A stretch of DNA of 36,415 bases from Clostridia bacterium. Lineage in GTDB: Bacteria; Bacillota; Clostridia; Oscillospirales; CAG-272. The DNA lies in NCBI GenBank assembly GCA_017517035.1, contig JAFXAN010000055.1, positions 1 through 36,415 on the forward strand. Reading direction: 5' to 3'. The notes below the pieces were generated by a model that searched no databases, was not told where the DNA came from, and worked only from the letters and a program-made list of their open reading frames with translations. Of this stretch, positions 8,528 through 17,937 are shown one piece after another; the stretch's first letter is position 1; each line of letters begins with the position of its first letter. The translations under genes were made by a program, and so were the position numbers.

Positions 8528-9145
8528 ATGGCATTCAAACTGATCGACATCGAAAACTGGGAACGCAAGGAGTTCTACGAGCACTTCATAGGTGAGGTGG
8601 TCTGCTCCTACTCCGTTTCCGTCAACCTCGACATCACAAGACTCAAAGAGAAAAAGCTATATCCTGCGATGATTTGGTTGCTGACAAAAACAGTCAACGA
8701 TATGCCCGAATTCCGTACCTCACTGACCTCGGAGGGGCTGGGAATCTATGATGATATGCACCCGATGTACACCGTTTTCAACAAGGAAAACAAGAACTTT
8801 TCGGGCATATGGTCGTATTTTTCGGAGGATTATGACACATTTCTTCGAAATTATGAGGAGGATTCAGCAAAATACAGCACATCTACACGCTACGCGCCCA
8901 AGGACGGAACGCCGGTCAACTCCTTCAACATCTCAATGGTTCCGTGGATCGAATTTACCAGCTTCAACATCAACGTGTATGATGAAGGCAAATTCCTTCT
9001 GCCGATTTTCACCATGGGCAAGTATTTTGAGCGTGACGGAAAGCGTTTTCTACCTCTCGCCATTCAGGTACATCATGCCGTTTGCGATGGCTACCATGTT
9101 GGCATTTTCGTGGAGAAACTGCAAAAGTATATCAACGAGTTTTGA
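8528..9145 (+). CDS. cat: Type A chloramphenicol O-acetyltransferase
   Basis: The 205-residue length is typical of the classical trimeric CAT family. It has the catalytic HHxxxDG motif (HHAVCDGYHV, active-site histidine at about residue 183) and the SFNISMVPWIEFTSFN block that lines the active site. It should transfer acetyl from acetyl-CoA to the chloramphenicol 3-hydroxyl, although many chromosomal homologues have weak or different activity. An upstream in-frame start at 8510 is unlikely because it overlaps the TipAS gene. The third codon position looks richer in C (runs such as ctcgacatc and ttcaacatc) than in the flanking genes, which hints at transfer. Confidence 0.9.
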   Translation: MAFKLIDIENWERKEFYEHFIGEVVCSYSVSVNLDITRLKEKKLYPAMIWLLTKTVNDMPEFRTSLTSEGLGIYDDMHPMYTVFNKENKNFSGIWSYFSEDYDTFLRNYEEDSAKYSTSTRYAPKDGTPVNSFNISMVPWIEFTSFNINVYDEGKFLLPIFTMGKYFERDGKRFLPLAIQVHHAVCDGYHVGIFVEKLQKYINEF

Positions 9146-9371
9146 TAAAAAGCAAAACAGTGTAACGCACGCATATTGGAATTTTGGAGAGAAGGTAGGA
9201 CAGGCTTTCTCAGACGGAAACAAGATCAAATAAAAAGATAACGAGGTTTGCGAAATACAGGACTCGAGGAGATTGCATACTCAAAATCTTTTAATTATAA
9301 GCTGGCAAACGGCATTAAGCATTGTGTGCAATTACATGATGGCAGTATAATAATCAATGAAAAATAATTAC
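9146..9371. other. Non-coding gap with possible gene remnants
   Basis: No convincing intact gene is present between the cat stop and the next terminator. A short open frame at about 9159-9237 encodes a plausible protein tail ending in FLRRKQDQIKR but has no start. A second short frame follows (listed separately). The stretch looks like decayed coding sequence, perhaps left by the insertion that brought in TipAS and cat. Confidence 0.35.
9248..9367 (+). pseudogene. Possible 39-codon gene remnant
   Basis: A frame opening at a TTG encodes 39 residues of ordinary protein composition (LEEIAYSKSFNYKLANGI, then KHCVQLHDGSIIINEK). There is no usable ribosome binding site and I recognise no family. 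The most likely reading is the 3' end of a lost gene; a genuine small protein is less likely. Confidence 0.25.
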
Positions 9372-9411
9372 ACCGCAGAGGATTTTCTTCATTCCTTTGC
9401 GGTTCTATTTG
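9372..9411 (+). terminator. Rho-independent terminator upstream of the pel operon
   Basis: An 11-bp stem with one mismatch, accgcagagga (9372-9382) pairing with tcctttgcggt (9393-9403), is followed by a T-rich tctatttgtt tract. It would stop transcripts coming from the TipAS-cat side. Confidence 0.7.
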
Positions 9412-9455
9412 TTATTTGAAGAATGATTAACAAATACAGCTCTTTTTATTAACTA

Positions 9456-9485
9456 TTGCGTAATATTTTTGTGATAAAATATAAG
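9456..9485 (+). promoter_or_regulatory. Probable promoter of the pel operon
   Basis: TTGCGT (9456-9461) and TATAAG (9480-9485) have an 18-nt spacer, about 57 nt before the first start codon. It is the best sigma-A-like match between the terminator and the operon. I see no GEMM (c-di-GMP) riboswitch in the short leader. Confidence 0.5.
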
Positions 9486-9542
9486 TAAAATAGGCGTAAT
9501 ATTGGCTTTTCATATATTTTTTCATCGCAAGGAGATGTGACG

Positions 9543-12329
9543 ATGCAAGGAACACCGATCCTGATATGGGATACCAGTGAAAACTCGAACGAACTGAAAA
9601 TTGAATACCTTGCCGAGGATGCAGAGGAAAGAGTTCTCAACGGTGAGAGCATATATCATATTTACCATGTAAGAATGATAACAGAATTTCTTCTCCGTGA
9701 GCTTGGCGCATATAAGCCCGAGCTTTCACTTGGTGAAGAGGATATTGTGGAGATAGCAATGGCATCTGCATTGCATGATATAGGAAAGCATCAGATTCCA
9801 AAGAGTATTCTCGATTACCCGGGCAGACTTTCTTCCCTTGAATACGATATAATTAAAAAGCATTCTGTTTTCGGTGAACAGACGATCCGTGATGCAGACC
9901 ACGGTGATATATCACCGAAGGCTGTTGAATATGCAGCGCAGATCGCAAGATACCACCATGAAAGAATTGACGGAACAGGCTATCCCGAGGGGCTGCGTGG
10001 TGATGCGATCCCGCTTTGTGCGCAGGTGGTTTCAATTGCGGATTCTTATGATGCTTTGACAAGCTCCCGTAGCTATAAAGAGGCTTTTTCGCAGGATGTT
10101 GCGCTCCAGATGATCTCCAGCGGAATGTGCGGCGTTTTCGATGAAACTCTTGTGGAGTGCCTTATGAGAGTTGTCAATCACCGTACTCTGGTAACCTTTA
10201 GGGAAAGTCTTCAGAAAAAGCGCAGCGTTGTTGGCGAATATTCTGATGTTCGCATGAAGAGGGTTCTTCTTATAGGAAATACCGAATATCTTACAGAGGA
10301 GTTTGTTCAGGCTACATTCCCGCAAAGCAAGGTTATGATGGTTGGAAACACAGACCTTGACGGCTCCGACAGAATAAAGCTTTTCCGCGTGCGCAAGCCC
10401 TCGGTCAAGGCTATTCTTGAAACCTATGAATTTGATCTCATTGTATTTTTTTCTGCAGGGCTCAGATTTCAGTCAACAGATCATAACGATGCCGAGGAAC
10501 TGAGAGAGGTCTTGCAATTTTCTGCCGAAATGCAGAAGGAAATCAAAATTCTATATCTGTCACCCCTTGATTCATCCTTCAGCGAAAGAACCGATAAGGC
10601 GATAATAGCTTCTGCAAGCGAAAAGCTTTGTGAATTTTATGCAAAGCGCTATTCTCTTGATGTGAAAACCGTGCAGATCCCATATCTATATAGCTCGGTC
10701 TGCAAAAATGATTTTCTTTATGGAGTTTTTGAGAAGATACATTCAGGTAAGAATGTGGGGATTCCCGAGGCGGCCTCATCAAAAATGCATTTTTTGTCCC
10801 TTTGGGATCTTTCAGACCTTCTTTCTCGCATTGTGGATAACTGGAAGGCAGGCAGCGGTGTTTTGAGCGTTGGAGACGAATTTCACCTTACATTTTCCGA
10901 TCTTGCAGAGCATCTTTCAAAAATCGCTCCGGGGGTAAAAACGGAATTTACCGAAAATCATAGCTCCGGTATAATAAAAACCACAAATTCGGCACTCAGA
11001 AATGAATACGGATGGTTTGCCAAGATATCAATTCTTGATGATCTTGCGGATCAATATGAGCTTTATCTTAATACCAAGGAGCAGGATACTGAAACAGTTT
11101 TCACAAAAATCAAGAATTGGATTTCAAGGCATTCCTTTTTGATAAAGATCATCGAACTGTTTTTGATGTTTTTCCTTTCGGAGCTGTTTATACATATAAC
11201 AGATTCTGCGGTCATCTTTTCAATCGTTGATTTCAGAACGATCTTCATCGTAATTATTTCAACTCTTTATGGCTTGTCCTTCGGTATTGCCTCCGCAACC
11301 CTTGCCAGTGTTTCATATTTTGTTGCAAAGGTCATATCGGGTACCGATCCGCTGACCATATTCTATGAGCCGACAAATTGGCTTGCATTTGTTTTCTTCT
11401 TCCTTGTGGGCGGTCTTTGCGGATATGTTAATCTGAAAAAAGAAGAGCATGGAAAATATCTTGAGGAGCAGAACGGGCTTCTTGAGGATAAGCTCATCTT
11501 CACAAGTGAGATATATGAAGATACGCTTAGAGAGAAAAAGGAGCTTAAAAAGCAGATCATCAGCTCAAAGGACAGCTTCGGTAAGATCTTTGATATTACC
11601 CGAAAGCTAAATACCGTTGCTCCTCAGCAGCTTTATCTCAGAACCATCGAAACCTTTGAGGAGATTCTTGAAAATAAGAGCATTGCAGTTTATTCTGTAA
11701 ATTCAAAAAACGCCTTCGGGCGTCTTGAGGTTGCATCAAGGGATCTTCTTGATGTTGCAGCACGCTCAATTTCTCTGCAGACATATGCACCTGTTATAAA
11801 TAAGCTCAGAGAGGGCGGTATATGGAGAAATACCGAGCTTAAAAGTGAATATCCCATGTATGCGGCAGGTGTTTATCGCGGAGAAGAGCTTGTTCTTGTG
11901 ATATTTTTGTGGCATGCGGATATGGGTCAACGCTCACTTTACTATGTCAACCTTTTCAAGATTTTAAGAGACCTTGTGCAGATGTCGCTGCTGCGTGCAT
12001 ATGACCATGGAATAGCTCTTGCAGAAAAGCAGTATATTGAGGGAACTCATATAATGAACGGAGAATATTTCAGCGAGTGTGTAGATAATTTTGCTGCACT
12101 TGCCGAAAAGAAGGTATCAACTTATATTATGCTTGAATTTGACCTTTGCGGTCATACCATAAAGGAAGCCGATGAAATGCTTACGGGCAAAATAAGGCTT
12201 AATGATATTCTCGGAATGACAAACGACGGTAAGCTGCGCCTGATCCTCTCTCAGGCAACAGAAAAGGATATTGATTTTATCCTTCCTCGTTTTGAGGGAC
12301 TTGATATCACCGTTACCGTTGTAAAATAA
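9543..12329 (+). CDS. pelD: PelD-like c-di-GMP receptor fused to HD-GYP phosphodiesterase and epimerase-like domain
   Basis: This 928-residue protein has at least five parts. Residues 25-200 form a complete HD-GYP domain: H42, H78-D79 in LHDIGK, H107, H138-H139 and GYP at 146-148, plus the VSIADSYDALTS block. Residues about 235-500 look like an NAD-dependent epimerase/SDR fold (RVLLIGNTEYLTEEF start). Residues about 525-625 contain three to four membrane segments, followed by a coiled coil, a GAF-like domain (about 680-800) and a C-terminal degenerate GGDEF. In that last part NDGKL replaces GGDEF, but the RxxD inhibitory-site motif (RLND, 885-888) is kept, as in PelD, which activates Pel secretion when it binds c-di-GMP. 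The ATG has AAGGAG 8 nt upstream; the GTG two codons earlier is too close to it. It is the first gene of the operon. Confidence 0.85.
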   Translation: MQGTPILIWDTSENSNELKIEYLAEDAEERVLNGESIYHIYHVRMITEFLLRELGAYKPELSLGEEDIVEIAMASALHDIGKHQIPKSILDYPGRLSSLEYDIIKKHSVFGEQTIRDADHGDISPKAVEYAAQIARYHHERIDGTGYPEGLRGDAIPLCAQVVSIADSYDALTSSRSYKEAFSQDVALQMISSGMCGVFDETLVECLMRVVNHRTLVTFRESLQKKRSVVGEYSDVRMKRVLLIGNTEYLTEEFVQATFPQSKVMMVGNTDLDGSDRIKLFRVRKPSVKAILETYEFDLIVFFSAGLRFQSTDHNDAEELREVLQFSAEMQKEIKILYLSPLDSSFSERTDKAIIASASEKLCEFYAKRYSLDVKTVQIPYLYSSVCKNDFLYGVFEKIHSGKNVGIPEAASSKMHFLSLWDLSDLLSRIVDNWKAGSGVLSVGDEFHLTFSDLAEHLSKIAPGVKTEFTENHSSGIIKTTNSALRNEYGWFAKISILDDLADQYELYLNTKEQDTETVFTKIKNWISRHSFLIKIIELFLMFFLSELFIHITDSAVIFSIVDFRTIFIVIISTLYGLSFGIASATLASVSYFVAKVISGTDPLTIFYEPTNWLAFVFFFLVGGLCGYVNLKKEEHGKYLEEQNGLLEDKLIFTSEIYEDTLREKKELKKQIISSKDSFGKIFDITRKLNTVAPQQLYLRTIETFEEILENKSIAVYSVNSKNAFGRLEVASRDLLDVAARSISLQTYAPVINKLREGGIWRNTELKSEYPMYAAGVYRGEELVLVIFLWHADMGQRSLYYVNLFKILRDLVQMSLLRAYDHGIALAEKQYIEGTHIMNGEYFSECVDNFAALAEKKVSTYIMLEFDLCGHTIKEADEMLTGKIRLNDILGMTNDGKLRLILSQATEKDIDFILPRFEGLDITVTVVK

Positions 12330-12341
12330 GAAAGGCGATAT

Positions 12342-13220
12342 ATGCTTTATATCATAGCTGCGGCAGTGCATCTTATTGTATGTCTGCTTGTGTTTATCGG
12401 AATCAAAGCCCGAGTTCTTTCGGTGCATAAATATATGTTTTTTGTGGCGCTCTTGGTTCCGCTATGGGGAGTGCTTATTGTGCTTATTCTCCATTTTCAG
12501 ATCGCATTTGATGCCACAGATTCCGCAGAGATCGGAGTTGAGAAATTAAAGCTTGAATCAGAGCTTTATAAAAGCGTTACGGTTGATGAAAAGAAGGCTG
12601 ACACAGCAATTCCAATTGAGGAGGCTCTGCTGATAAATTCGGCAAGAGAGCGCCGCTCGATCATAATGGATGTTCTTAACGATAATCCCTCGGACTATGT
12701 GGAATTTCTTCAAAAGGCAGGTAATAATGACGATACAGAGGTTGTCCACTATGCTGTGACGGCGATGGTGGAAATATCAAAGGAAAATGACTATATGCTT
12801 CAGAAGCTTGATGCGGAGCACAATGCCGATCCCGATGATATGGAGACCCTCTCAAGATACATAGATTTTTTGTGGAGCTGTCTTTCACAAAATCTTATGC
12901 AGGGACAGGTTGAGGTGATGAACCGCGAGCTTTTCTATCAGCTGATGAGCAAAAAAATCGCTGTGGATGGCGATATTTCGGACTATTCCAGACTTATCGA
13001 AAACGAGCTTAAACGCAAGAATTATGATTCAGCAGGAGAGCTTGTTGGTGCTATGAAGGAAAAATGGCCCGAATCCGAGGAATATATATTGCTTAAAATA
13101 CAGTATCTTGCTTCTCTCGGTAAGGGAAGCGAGATAAAGGATTTTGTGAAGGAAACCGAAAACGGTCATATTTATTTATCATCAAAAACTAAGGAGGCAC
13201 TTGCATTTTGGGCAAGCTGA
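12342..13220 (+). CDS. pelE: PelE-like membrane/TPR scaffold protein
   Basis: The 292-residue protein starts with two membrane helices (about residues 3-22 and 30-51), followed by a soluble alpha-helical region resembling tetratricopeptide repeats. This is the layout of PelE, which in the Pel synthase binds PelD and PelG at the membrane. Sequence similarity to PelE is weak by eye, and the call leans on the domain plan and its place directly after pelD. It starts 12 nt after the pelD-like gene and its end overlaps the next gene by 13 nt, so translation is probably coupled. Confidence 0.7.
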   Translation: MLYIIAAAVHLIVCLLVFIGIKARVLSVHKYMFFVALLVPLWGVLIVLILHFQIAFDATDSAEIGVEKLKLESELYKSVTVDEKKADTAIPIEEALLINSARERRSIIMDVLNDNPSDYVEFLQKAGNNDDTEVVHYAVTAMVEISKENDYMLQKLDAEHNADPDDMETLSRYIDFLWSCLSQNLMQGQVEVMNRELFYQLMSKKIAVDGDISDYSRLIENELKRKNYDSAGELVGAMKEKWPESEEYILLKIQYLASLGKGSEIKDFVKETENGHIYLSSKTKEALAFWAS

Positions 13221-15064
13221 AAATTTGCATAGAGGGCTTCAGATTTAAAGGAATACTTGTTATTTTGCTGGTATTTTTGCTGATTTCGGCAATTCTTCTG
13301 GTGGAGCTGAGCGGAATACACGCAAATCGCTATGAAAGAAGCCTTGAGCTGATGCCACAGGATAAGATAGTAACAAAGGAAGAGGCTGCTTCATCTCTCG
13401 AAATGGATACTCTTCTGCTTCATAACAGCGAGGATCAGTCATCGGCTATAGCTTATGAGCAGTTTGATGTTATTCTTGAGGATATGAAGGTGGGACATAT
13501 TGCTCTTGATATGGCAAAGGAGAATTTGCCATCATTTGAAGGCTTTTCATGTGTTATCGTTCTTTTGTCCGATCTTACACCCCTTGGGCAGAATGTTGCC
13601 GATCTTTGTGATTTTGTATATGGCGGAGGCTCGGCATGGTTTCCGCTTGTGCTTGAGAGTAATGTTTATTTTTCTGCAATTTCACAGATAATCGGAATTG
13701 ATGATATTTCTCAGGATTATTATACCGTTAACAGCATTTATCCCCATGAGGATTTTATGATAGGTGGTGGGCGTGCCTTTGCCGTATCCGACCCCTTTGA
13801 GTCCTCACTTACGGTCGTGCTGTCGGATGATGCAAAGGTTTATGCAAATGCCGAAGACCCTTATGGAGTGCCGCTTGTCTGGAAAAAAGAATACGGAAGC
13901 GGTGTTTTTGTTGTTGACAATATCGGAATGTATGATAAGGCGATGCGTGGATTTTATGCCGCATCATATAGCCTTCTCTCCGATGTTTGCATTTATCCCG
14001 TTATAAATGCATCGACCTTTTATCTTGATGATTTTCCATCCCAGATCCCAAGTGGTAACAGTGAATATATACAAAGGGACTACCACACGACTATCCGTGA
14101 TTTTTATATAAACATCTGGTGGCCCGACATGATGAATTTTGCTGACAAATACGGGCTGAAATATACCGGTCTTGCCATTGAATCATATGATGATCATGTT
14201 GACGGAACCGCAGATGCAACACCGGATACCGGAACATTTCTGAATTTCGGAAATATGCTTCTCAGAAAAGGCGGGGAGCTTGGTTATCATGGATATAACC
14301 ACCAGCCGCTTGTTTTGTCGAATAAGGATTATAAGGGGCATTACGATTATAAAACATGGCAGAACGAAAAGGCAATGAAGCTTGCCTTTGATGTACTTAT
14401 CGACTTTTGTGATTCTCTTTTTCCCGATACAGAGTTTACTCTTTATGTTCCGCCCTCAAATCTTTTGTCGGATGAGGGAAGGGAGTTTCTGATAAGGGAA
14501 TATCCGCATATAAAGACAATTTCGGGGATATATTTTGACGATGTTGCGGATGCAGAGCTTGATTTCGGCTGTACTCAGGAATTTTCGGTCGATAAAAACG
14601 GAGTTGTTGATCAGCCTCGTGTGGTTTACGGTTTCATAATGGATGATTTTCTTACTATGGCGTCGGTTTCTGAGCTGAATCTGCATTTTGTGAACAGTCA
14701 TTTTACTCATCCCGATGATGCTCTCGACTCCGAGCGAGGCGCAGAGCTTGGATGGAGTGAAATGAAGCGTCGATTTGACGGGTATCTTTCATGGTTATAT
14801 AATTCTGCGCCGGGACTTCGCAATCTGACCGGAACAGAGGCCTCGGCTGCTGTTCAGAGATTTGCCGCAGTTTCCCCGAGGATGGAATATAGCGAAAATG
14901 AGATCAATATAACCATTGATAATTTCTTTGATGAAGCACAGTTTATCGTGAGATTTAACAAAAAGCTGCCCGATACCGTGGAGGGCGGCAAGCTTACCCA
15001 TATAACGGGCGGGCTCTATTTGCTTTCTGCAAATGAGAATATAATTAACATAAAACTGAAATAG
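13208..15064 (+). CDS. pelA: PelA-type membrane-anchored polysaccharide deacetylase (DUF2194)
   Basis: This 618-residue protein starts at a TTG with an AAGGAGG site 10 nt upstream. It has one N-terminal membrane anchor (about residues 17-38), a Rossmann-like extracellular region (60-230) and a PelA-type deacetylase domain. Likely metal-site residues lie in FYLDDFPSQ (about 270-278) and GYHGYNHQPL (about 360-369). It should remove acetyl groups from the GalNAc-rich Pel polymer outside the membrane. The glycoside-hydrolase half of Gram-negative PelA is not evident, in line with the deacetylase-only form reported for Gram-positive pel operons. It is separated by 9 nt from pelF. Confidence 0.82.
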   Translation: MGKLKICIEGFRFKGILVILLVFLLISAILLVELSGIHANRYERSLELMPQDKIVTKEEAASSLEMDTLLLHNSEDQSSAIAYEQFDVILEDMKVGHIALDMAKENLPSFEGFSCVIVLLSDLTPLGQNVADLCDFVYGGGSAWFPLVLESNVYFSAISQIIGIDDISQDYYTVNSIYPHEDFMIGGGRAFAVSDPFESSLTVVLSDDAKVYANAEDPYGVPLVWKKEYGSGVFVVDNIGMYDKAMRGFYAASYSLLSDVCIYPVINASTFYLDDFPSQIPSGNSEYIQRDYHTTIRDFYINIWWPDMMNFADKYGLKYTGLAIESYDDHVDGTADATPDTGTFLNFGNMLLRKGGELGYHGYNHQPLVLSNKDYKGHYDYKTWQNEKAMKLAFDVLIDFCDSLFPDTEFTLYVPPSNLLSDEGREFLIREYPHIKTISGIYFDDVADAELDFGCTQEFSVDKNGVVDQPRVVYGFIMDDFLTMASVSELNLHFVNSHFTHPDDALDSERGAELGWSEMKRRFDGYLSWLYNSAPGLRNLTGTEASAAVQRFAAVSPRMEYSENEINITIDNFFDEAQFIVRFNKKLPDTVEGGKLTHITGGLYLLSANENIINIKLK

Positions 15065-15073
15065 GAGTTTGGC

Positions 15074-16504
15074 GTGAGGATCTGTTTGGTTTTGGAGGGC
15101 TGTTACCCGTTTATCAACGGCGGCGTTTCCACATGGATGCATCAATATATAACCGAGATGCCCGAGCATGAATTTGTTCTTTGGGTCATCGGTGCAAAGG
15201 CAGAGGACAGAGATAAATTTGTTTATAAACTGCCTGAAAATGTAGTCGAGGTTGAACAGGTTTTTCTCGATGATGCACTTCGTGTTAAGGATAAAGGAAT
15301 TTTCCATCATCATTTCACAGATAAAGAAAATGAAGCGCTTCGTCGCCTTGTGTCCTCCGATAAGCCGAATTGGGATCTGCTTTTTGAGATGTATCAGGTG
15401 CGCCGCATAAATCCTATGTCATATCTGAAAAGCGAGAGCTTTCTCGAAACACTGACTGAAACCTGCAGAAAAGAATTTCCTTTCACCGCATTTTCCGATA
15501 CGTTTCATTCGGTCCGTTCCAGACTTTTGCCCGTTCTTTATCTTATGGGCTCAAGGATTCCGAAGGCAGATTGCTATCATGCCATCTGCACAGGCTATGG
15601 CGGACTTCTCGCCTCAATGGCGGCTTATATAACAAAAAAGCCGATGCTTCTCACAGAGCACGGTATCTATACAAGAGAGAGGGAAGAGGAGATCATCCGT
15701 GCAAAATGGGTGGCAAGAGCATTCAAGCCACATTGGATAGATTTTTTCTATATGCTCTCAGATCTTACATATGAGCGTGCATTCCGTGTAACCTCGCTTT
15801 TCACCCGTGCGATGTATACCCAGATAGATATGGGGTGCGATGCATCAAAATGCAGGGTTATTGAAAACGGCATCAGCTATGAGAGGCTTTGCGATATTCC
15901 TCTAAAGGAGGATGACGGCATGGTCGATATCGGTGCAGTTGTGCGTCTTGCGCCCATCAAGGATATCAAAACCATGATATATGCGTTTTTTGAGCTTTGC
16001 GCAAGACGGGATAATGTGCGCCTTCATATCATGGGCGGTGTTGACGATCAGGAATATGCAGACGAGTGCTATGCGCTTGTAAAGCAGCTTGGACTTGAGG
16101 AAAAGATCATTTTCACAGGCCGAGTCAATATTATAGAATATTTTGAAAAGCTTGATTTCACTTTGCTTACGAGCATTTCCGAGGGACAACCCCTGTCTGT
16201 ACTTGAATCCTTTGCAGCAAGACGCCCTGCGGTAACCACCGATGTGGGCTGCTGTAGCGAGCTTCTGAACGGAAAGCCGGGAGATACTCTTGGAAAAGCG
16301 GGCTATTATGCTCCGCCAATGCAGCGCTCAAAGCTTGCGGATGCCATGGAGCCACTATGCGAATCAAGAGAGCTTCGATTGAAAATGGGCGAGATAGGTC
16401 AAAAGCGAGTATACGAGAATTTCAGATATATTATCATGCTCACAAAGTACCGTGAGCTTTATAAAGAGGTGGAAAAGGAATGGCCGGAATTGGCTTCGAA
16501 TTAA
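15074..16504 (+). CDS. pelF: PelF-type GT4 glycosyltransferase
   Basis: This 476-residue cytosolic enzyme has a GT-B fold. PelF hallmarks are the N-terminal CLVLEGCYPFINGGVSTWMHQ, the ENGISY segment near residue 265, and a GT4 donor-site E-x7-E motif in SISEGQPLSVLESFAA (about 370-385). PelF polymerises Pel from a UDP-sugar, and the product passes to PelG. The start is a GTG with AGGAG 6 nt upstream. The 3' end overlaps pelG by 25 nt. Confidence 0.95.
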   Translation: MRICLVLEGCYPFINGGVSTWMHQYITEMPEHEFVLWVIGAKAEDRDKFVYKLPENVVEVEQVFLDDALRVKDKGIFHHHFTDKENEALRRLVSSDKPNWDLLFEMYQVRRINPMSYLKSESFLETLTETCRKEFPFTAFSDTFHSVRSRLLPVLYLMGSRIPKADCYHAICTGYGGLLASMAAYITKKPMLLTEHGIYTREREEEIIRAKWVARAFKPHWIDFFYMLSDLTYERAFRVTSLFTRAMYTQIDMGCDASKCRVIENGISYERLCDIPLKEDDGMVDIGAVVRLAPIKDIKTMIYAFFELCARRDNVRLHIMGGVDDQEYADECYALVKQLGLEEKIIFTGRVNIIEYFEKLDFTLLTSISEGQPLSVLESFAARRPAVTTDVGCCSELLNGKPGDTLGKAGYYAPPMQRSKLADAMEPLCESRELRLKMGEIGQKRVYENFRYIIMLTKYRELYKEVEKEWPELASN

Positions 16505-17937
16505 AAAAACTGTTTGCCAAAAAAGGCGTTCTTAATTCAGCTAAGGCATATGGCTATGCGGCGGTAATTTGCACAGGTCCGATGCTTCTGGGTGTCTTAC
16601 TTCTGTTTGGAATCACTGCACTCTGTATGTTTAACAAAATTGACCTTCATACAAGAGAGATACTTATATGTATGATAACATATACTCTGCTTGCATCGGT
16701 GACGGTGTCCTCATTTTTCTCAATGACGGTCACAAGATATGTGGCGGATATGCTTTTTGAGGAAAAAAAGGAAGCGGTCTTGCCCGCATTTTGGGGCTCA
16801 ACTGTTATAATGCTCGTGATCGGAAGTGTTCTTTATGGCATTTTTCTCGTTTTTTCTGGTGCAACTCTTTTGCAGGGACTGCTCTGCTTCACTCTTTTCG
16901 GTGAGCTTATTATAGTTTGGAATGCCATGAGCTTTCTTTCGGCGATCAAGGATTATAAGGGAATTTTTCTTTCATTTCTCACATCGGTTGCTTCGAGTAT
17001 AATTCTCGGTGCAATACTTCTGTGGTTTGAGCTTCCGGTGATTGACTCTCTTCTGTTTTCCGTAAGCTTCGGATATGGAATTATGCTTGTTTGGAATGTG
17101 ATCCTGCTTCACCGATATTTTCCGCATACTACTCTCGGCGCATTTACCTTCCTCAGATGGATAGATGTATTTCTCCCTCTTGCACTTTCGGGATTTTTTA
17201 TGAACATCGGAATGTTTTCGCATCTTGTAATAATGTGGTTTTCGGATATTGGAGTCAGAGTTCACGGACTTTTTTACGGTGCGCCATGGTATGATGTTCC
17301 CGCTTTGCTTGCTTTTATCACCTCACTTATGACAACGGTAAATTTTGTGGTTTCGGTTGAAGTGAATTTTTATCCGAAATACCGAAATCACTATAGCCTT
17401 TATAATGACAAGGGTACTATTGATAATATAAAGCAGGCAGAAAAGGAAATGATCGGAACTCTGAAAACAGAATTGTTTTATACAGCCCTTAAGCAGCTTT
17501 TGTTCACTGCTACGGTTATTGCCCTTGGCGGATATCTTCTTGATCTGCTTCCGCTTGGCTTCAATGAAGTTATGAGAGGATATTTCAGAACACTTTGCGT
17601 CGGATACGGCGTTTATGCCATCGGGAATATGCTTATGCTGATCCTGCTCTATTTTACCGACTATAAAGGTGCATTTATTACAACAGCAGTATTTTCCGCA
17701 GGGACAATCGCTTTTTCTCTTATATCGTTGCTTTTTTCAAATATCTATTATGGCTTTGGATTTTTGATCGCTGCCTTGGTTTTTGCGGCAGCTTGTGCCA
17801 TCAGACTTGATTATTTTACCAAACGGCTTCCGTACTATATTCTGTCGGTTCAGCCGCTTGTATCCGAGGATAGATCCGGTATCTTTTCAAAGCTCGGAGT
17901 ATTCCTTGAGGATAAATTGGAGGACACGAAAAAATGA
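16480..17937 (+). CDS. pelG: PelG polytopic membrane transporter
   Basis: This 485-residue protein begins with the characteristic MAGIGFELKKLF and has about twelve membrane segments. PelG belongs to the MOP flippase superfamily and with PelD and PelE forms the inner-membrane complex that exports the chain made by PelF. The start lies inside pelF, preceded by AAGAGGTGG. The stop overlaps the start of the next gene (AAAATGA, 4-nt overlap), indicating tight translational coupling to the CotH gene. Confidence 0.93.
   Translation: MAGIGFELKKLFAKKGVLNSAKAYGYAAVICTGPMLLGVLLLFGITALCMFNKIDLHTREILICMITYTLLASVTVSSFFSMTVTRYVADMLFEEKKEAVLPAFWGSTVIMLVIGSVLYGIFLVFSGATLLQGLLCFTLFGELIIVWNAMSFLSAIKDYKGIFLSFLTSVASSIILGAILLWFELPVIDSLLFSVSFGYGIMLVWNVILLHRYFPHTTLGAFTFLRWIDVFLPLALSGFFMNIGMFSHLVIMWFSDIGVRVHGLFYGAPWYDVPALLAFITSLMTTVNFVVSVEVNFYPKYRNHYSLYNDKGTIDNIKQAEKEMIGTLKTELFYTALKQLLFTATVIALGGYLLDLLPLGFNEVMRGYFRTLCVGYGVYAIGNMLMLILLYFTDYKGAFITTAVFSAGTIAFSLISLLFSNIYYGFGFLIAALVFAAACAIRLDYFTKRLPYYILSVQPLVSEDRSGIFSKLGVFLEDKLEDTKK

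Noticed and set aside
9404..9542. c-di-GMP (GEMM) riboswitch ahead of the pel operon
   Set aside because: It was expected from the operon's content, but the conserved paired core and tetraloop receptor of either class are not visible in the short A+T-rich leader.
13208..15064. Glycoside-hydrolase domain as in Gram-negative PelA
   Set aside because: The region before the deacetylase looks Rossmann-like and is too short and unlike a TIM-barrel hydrolase.
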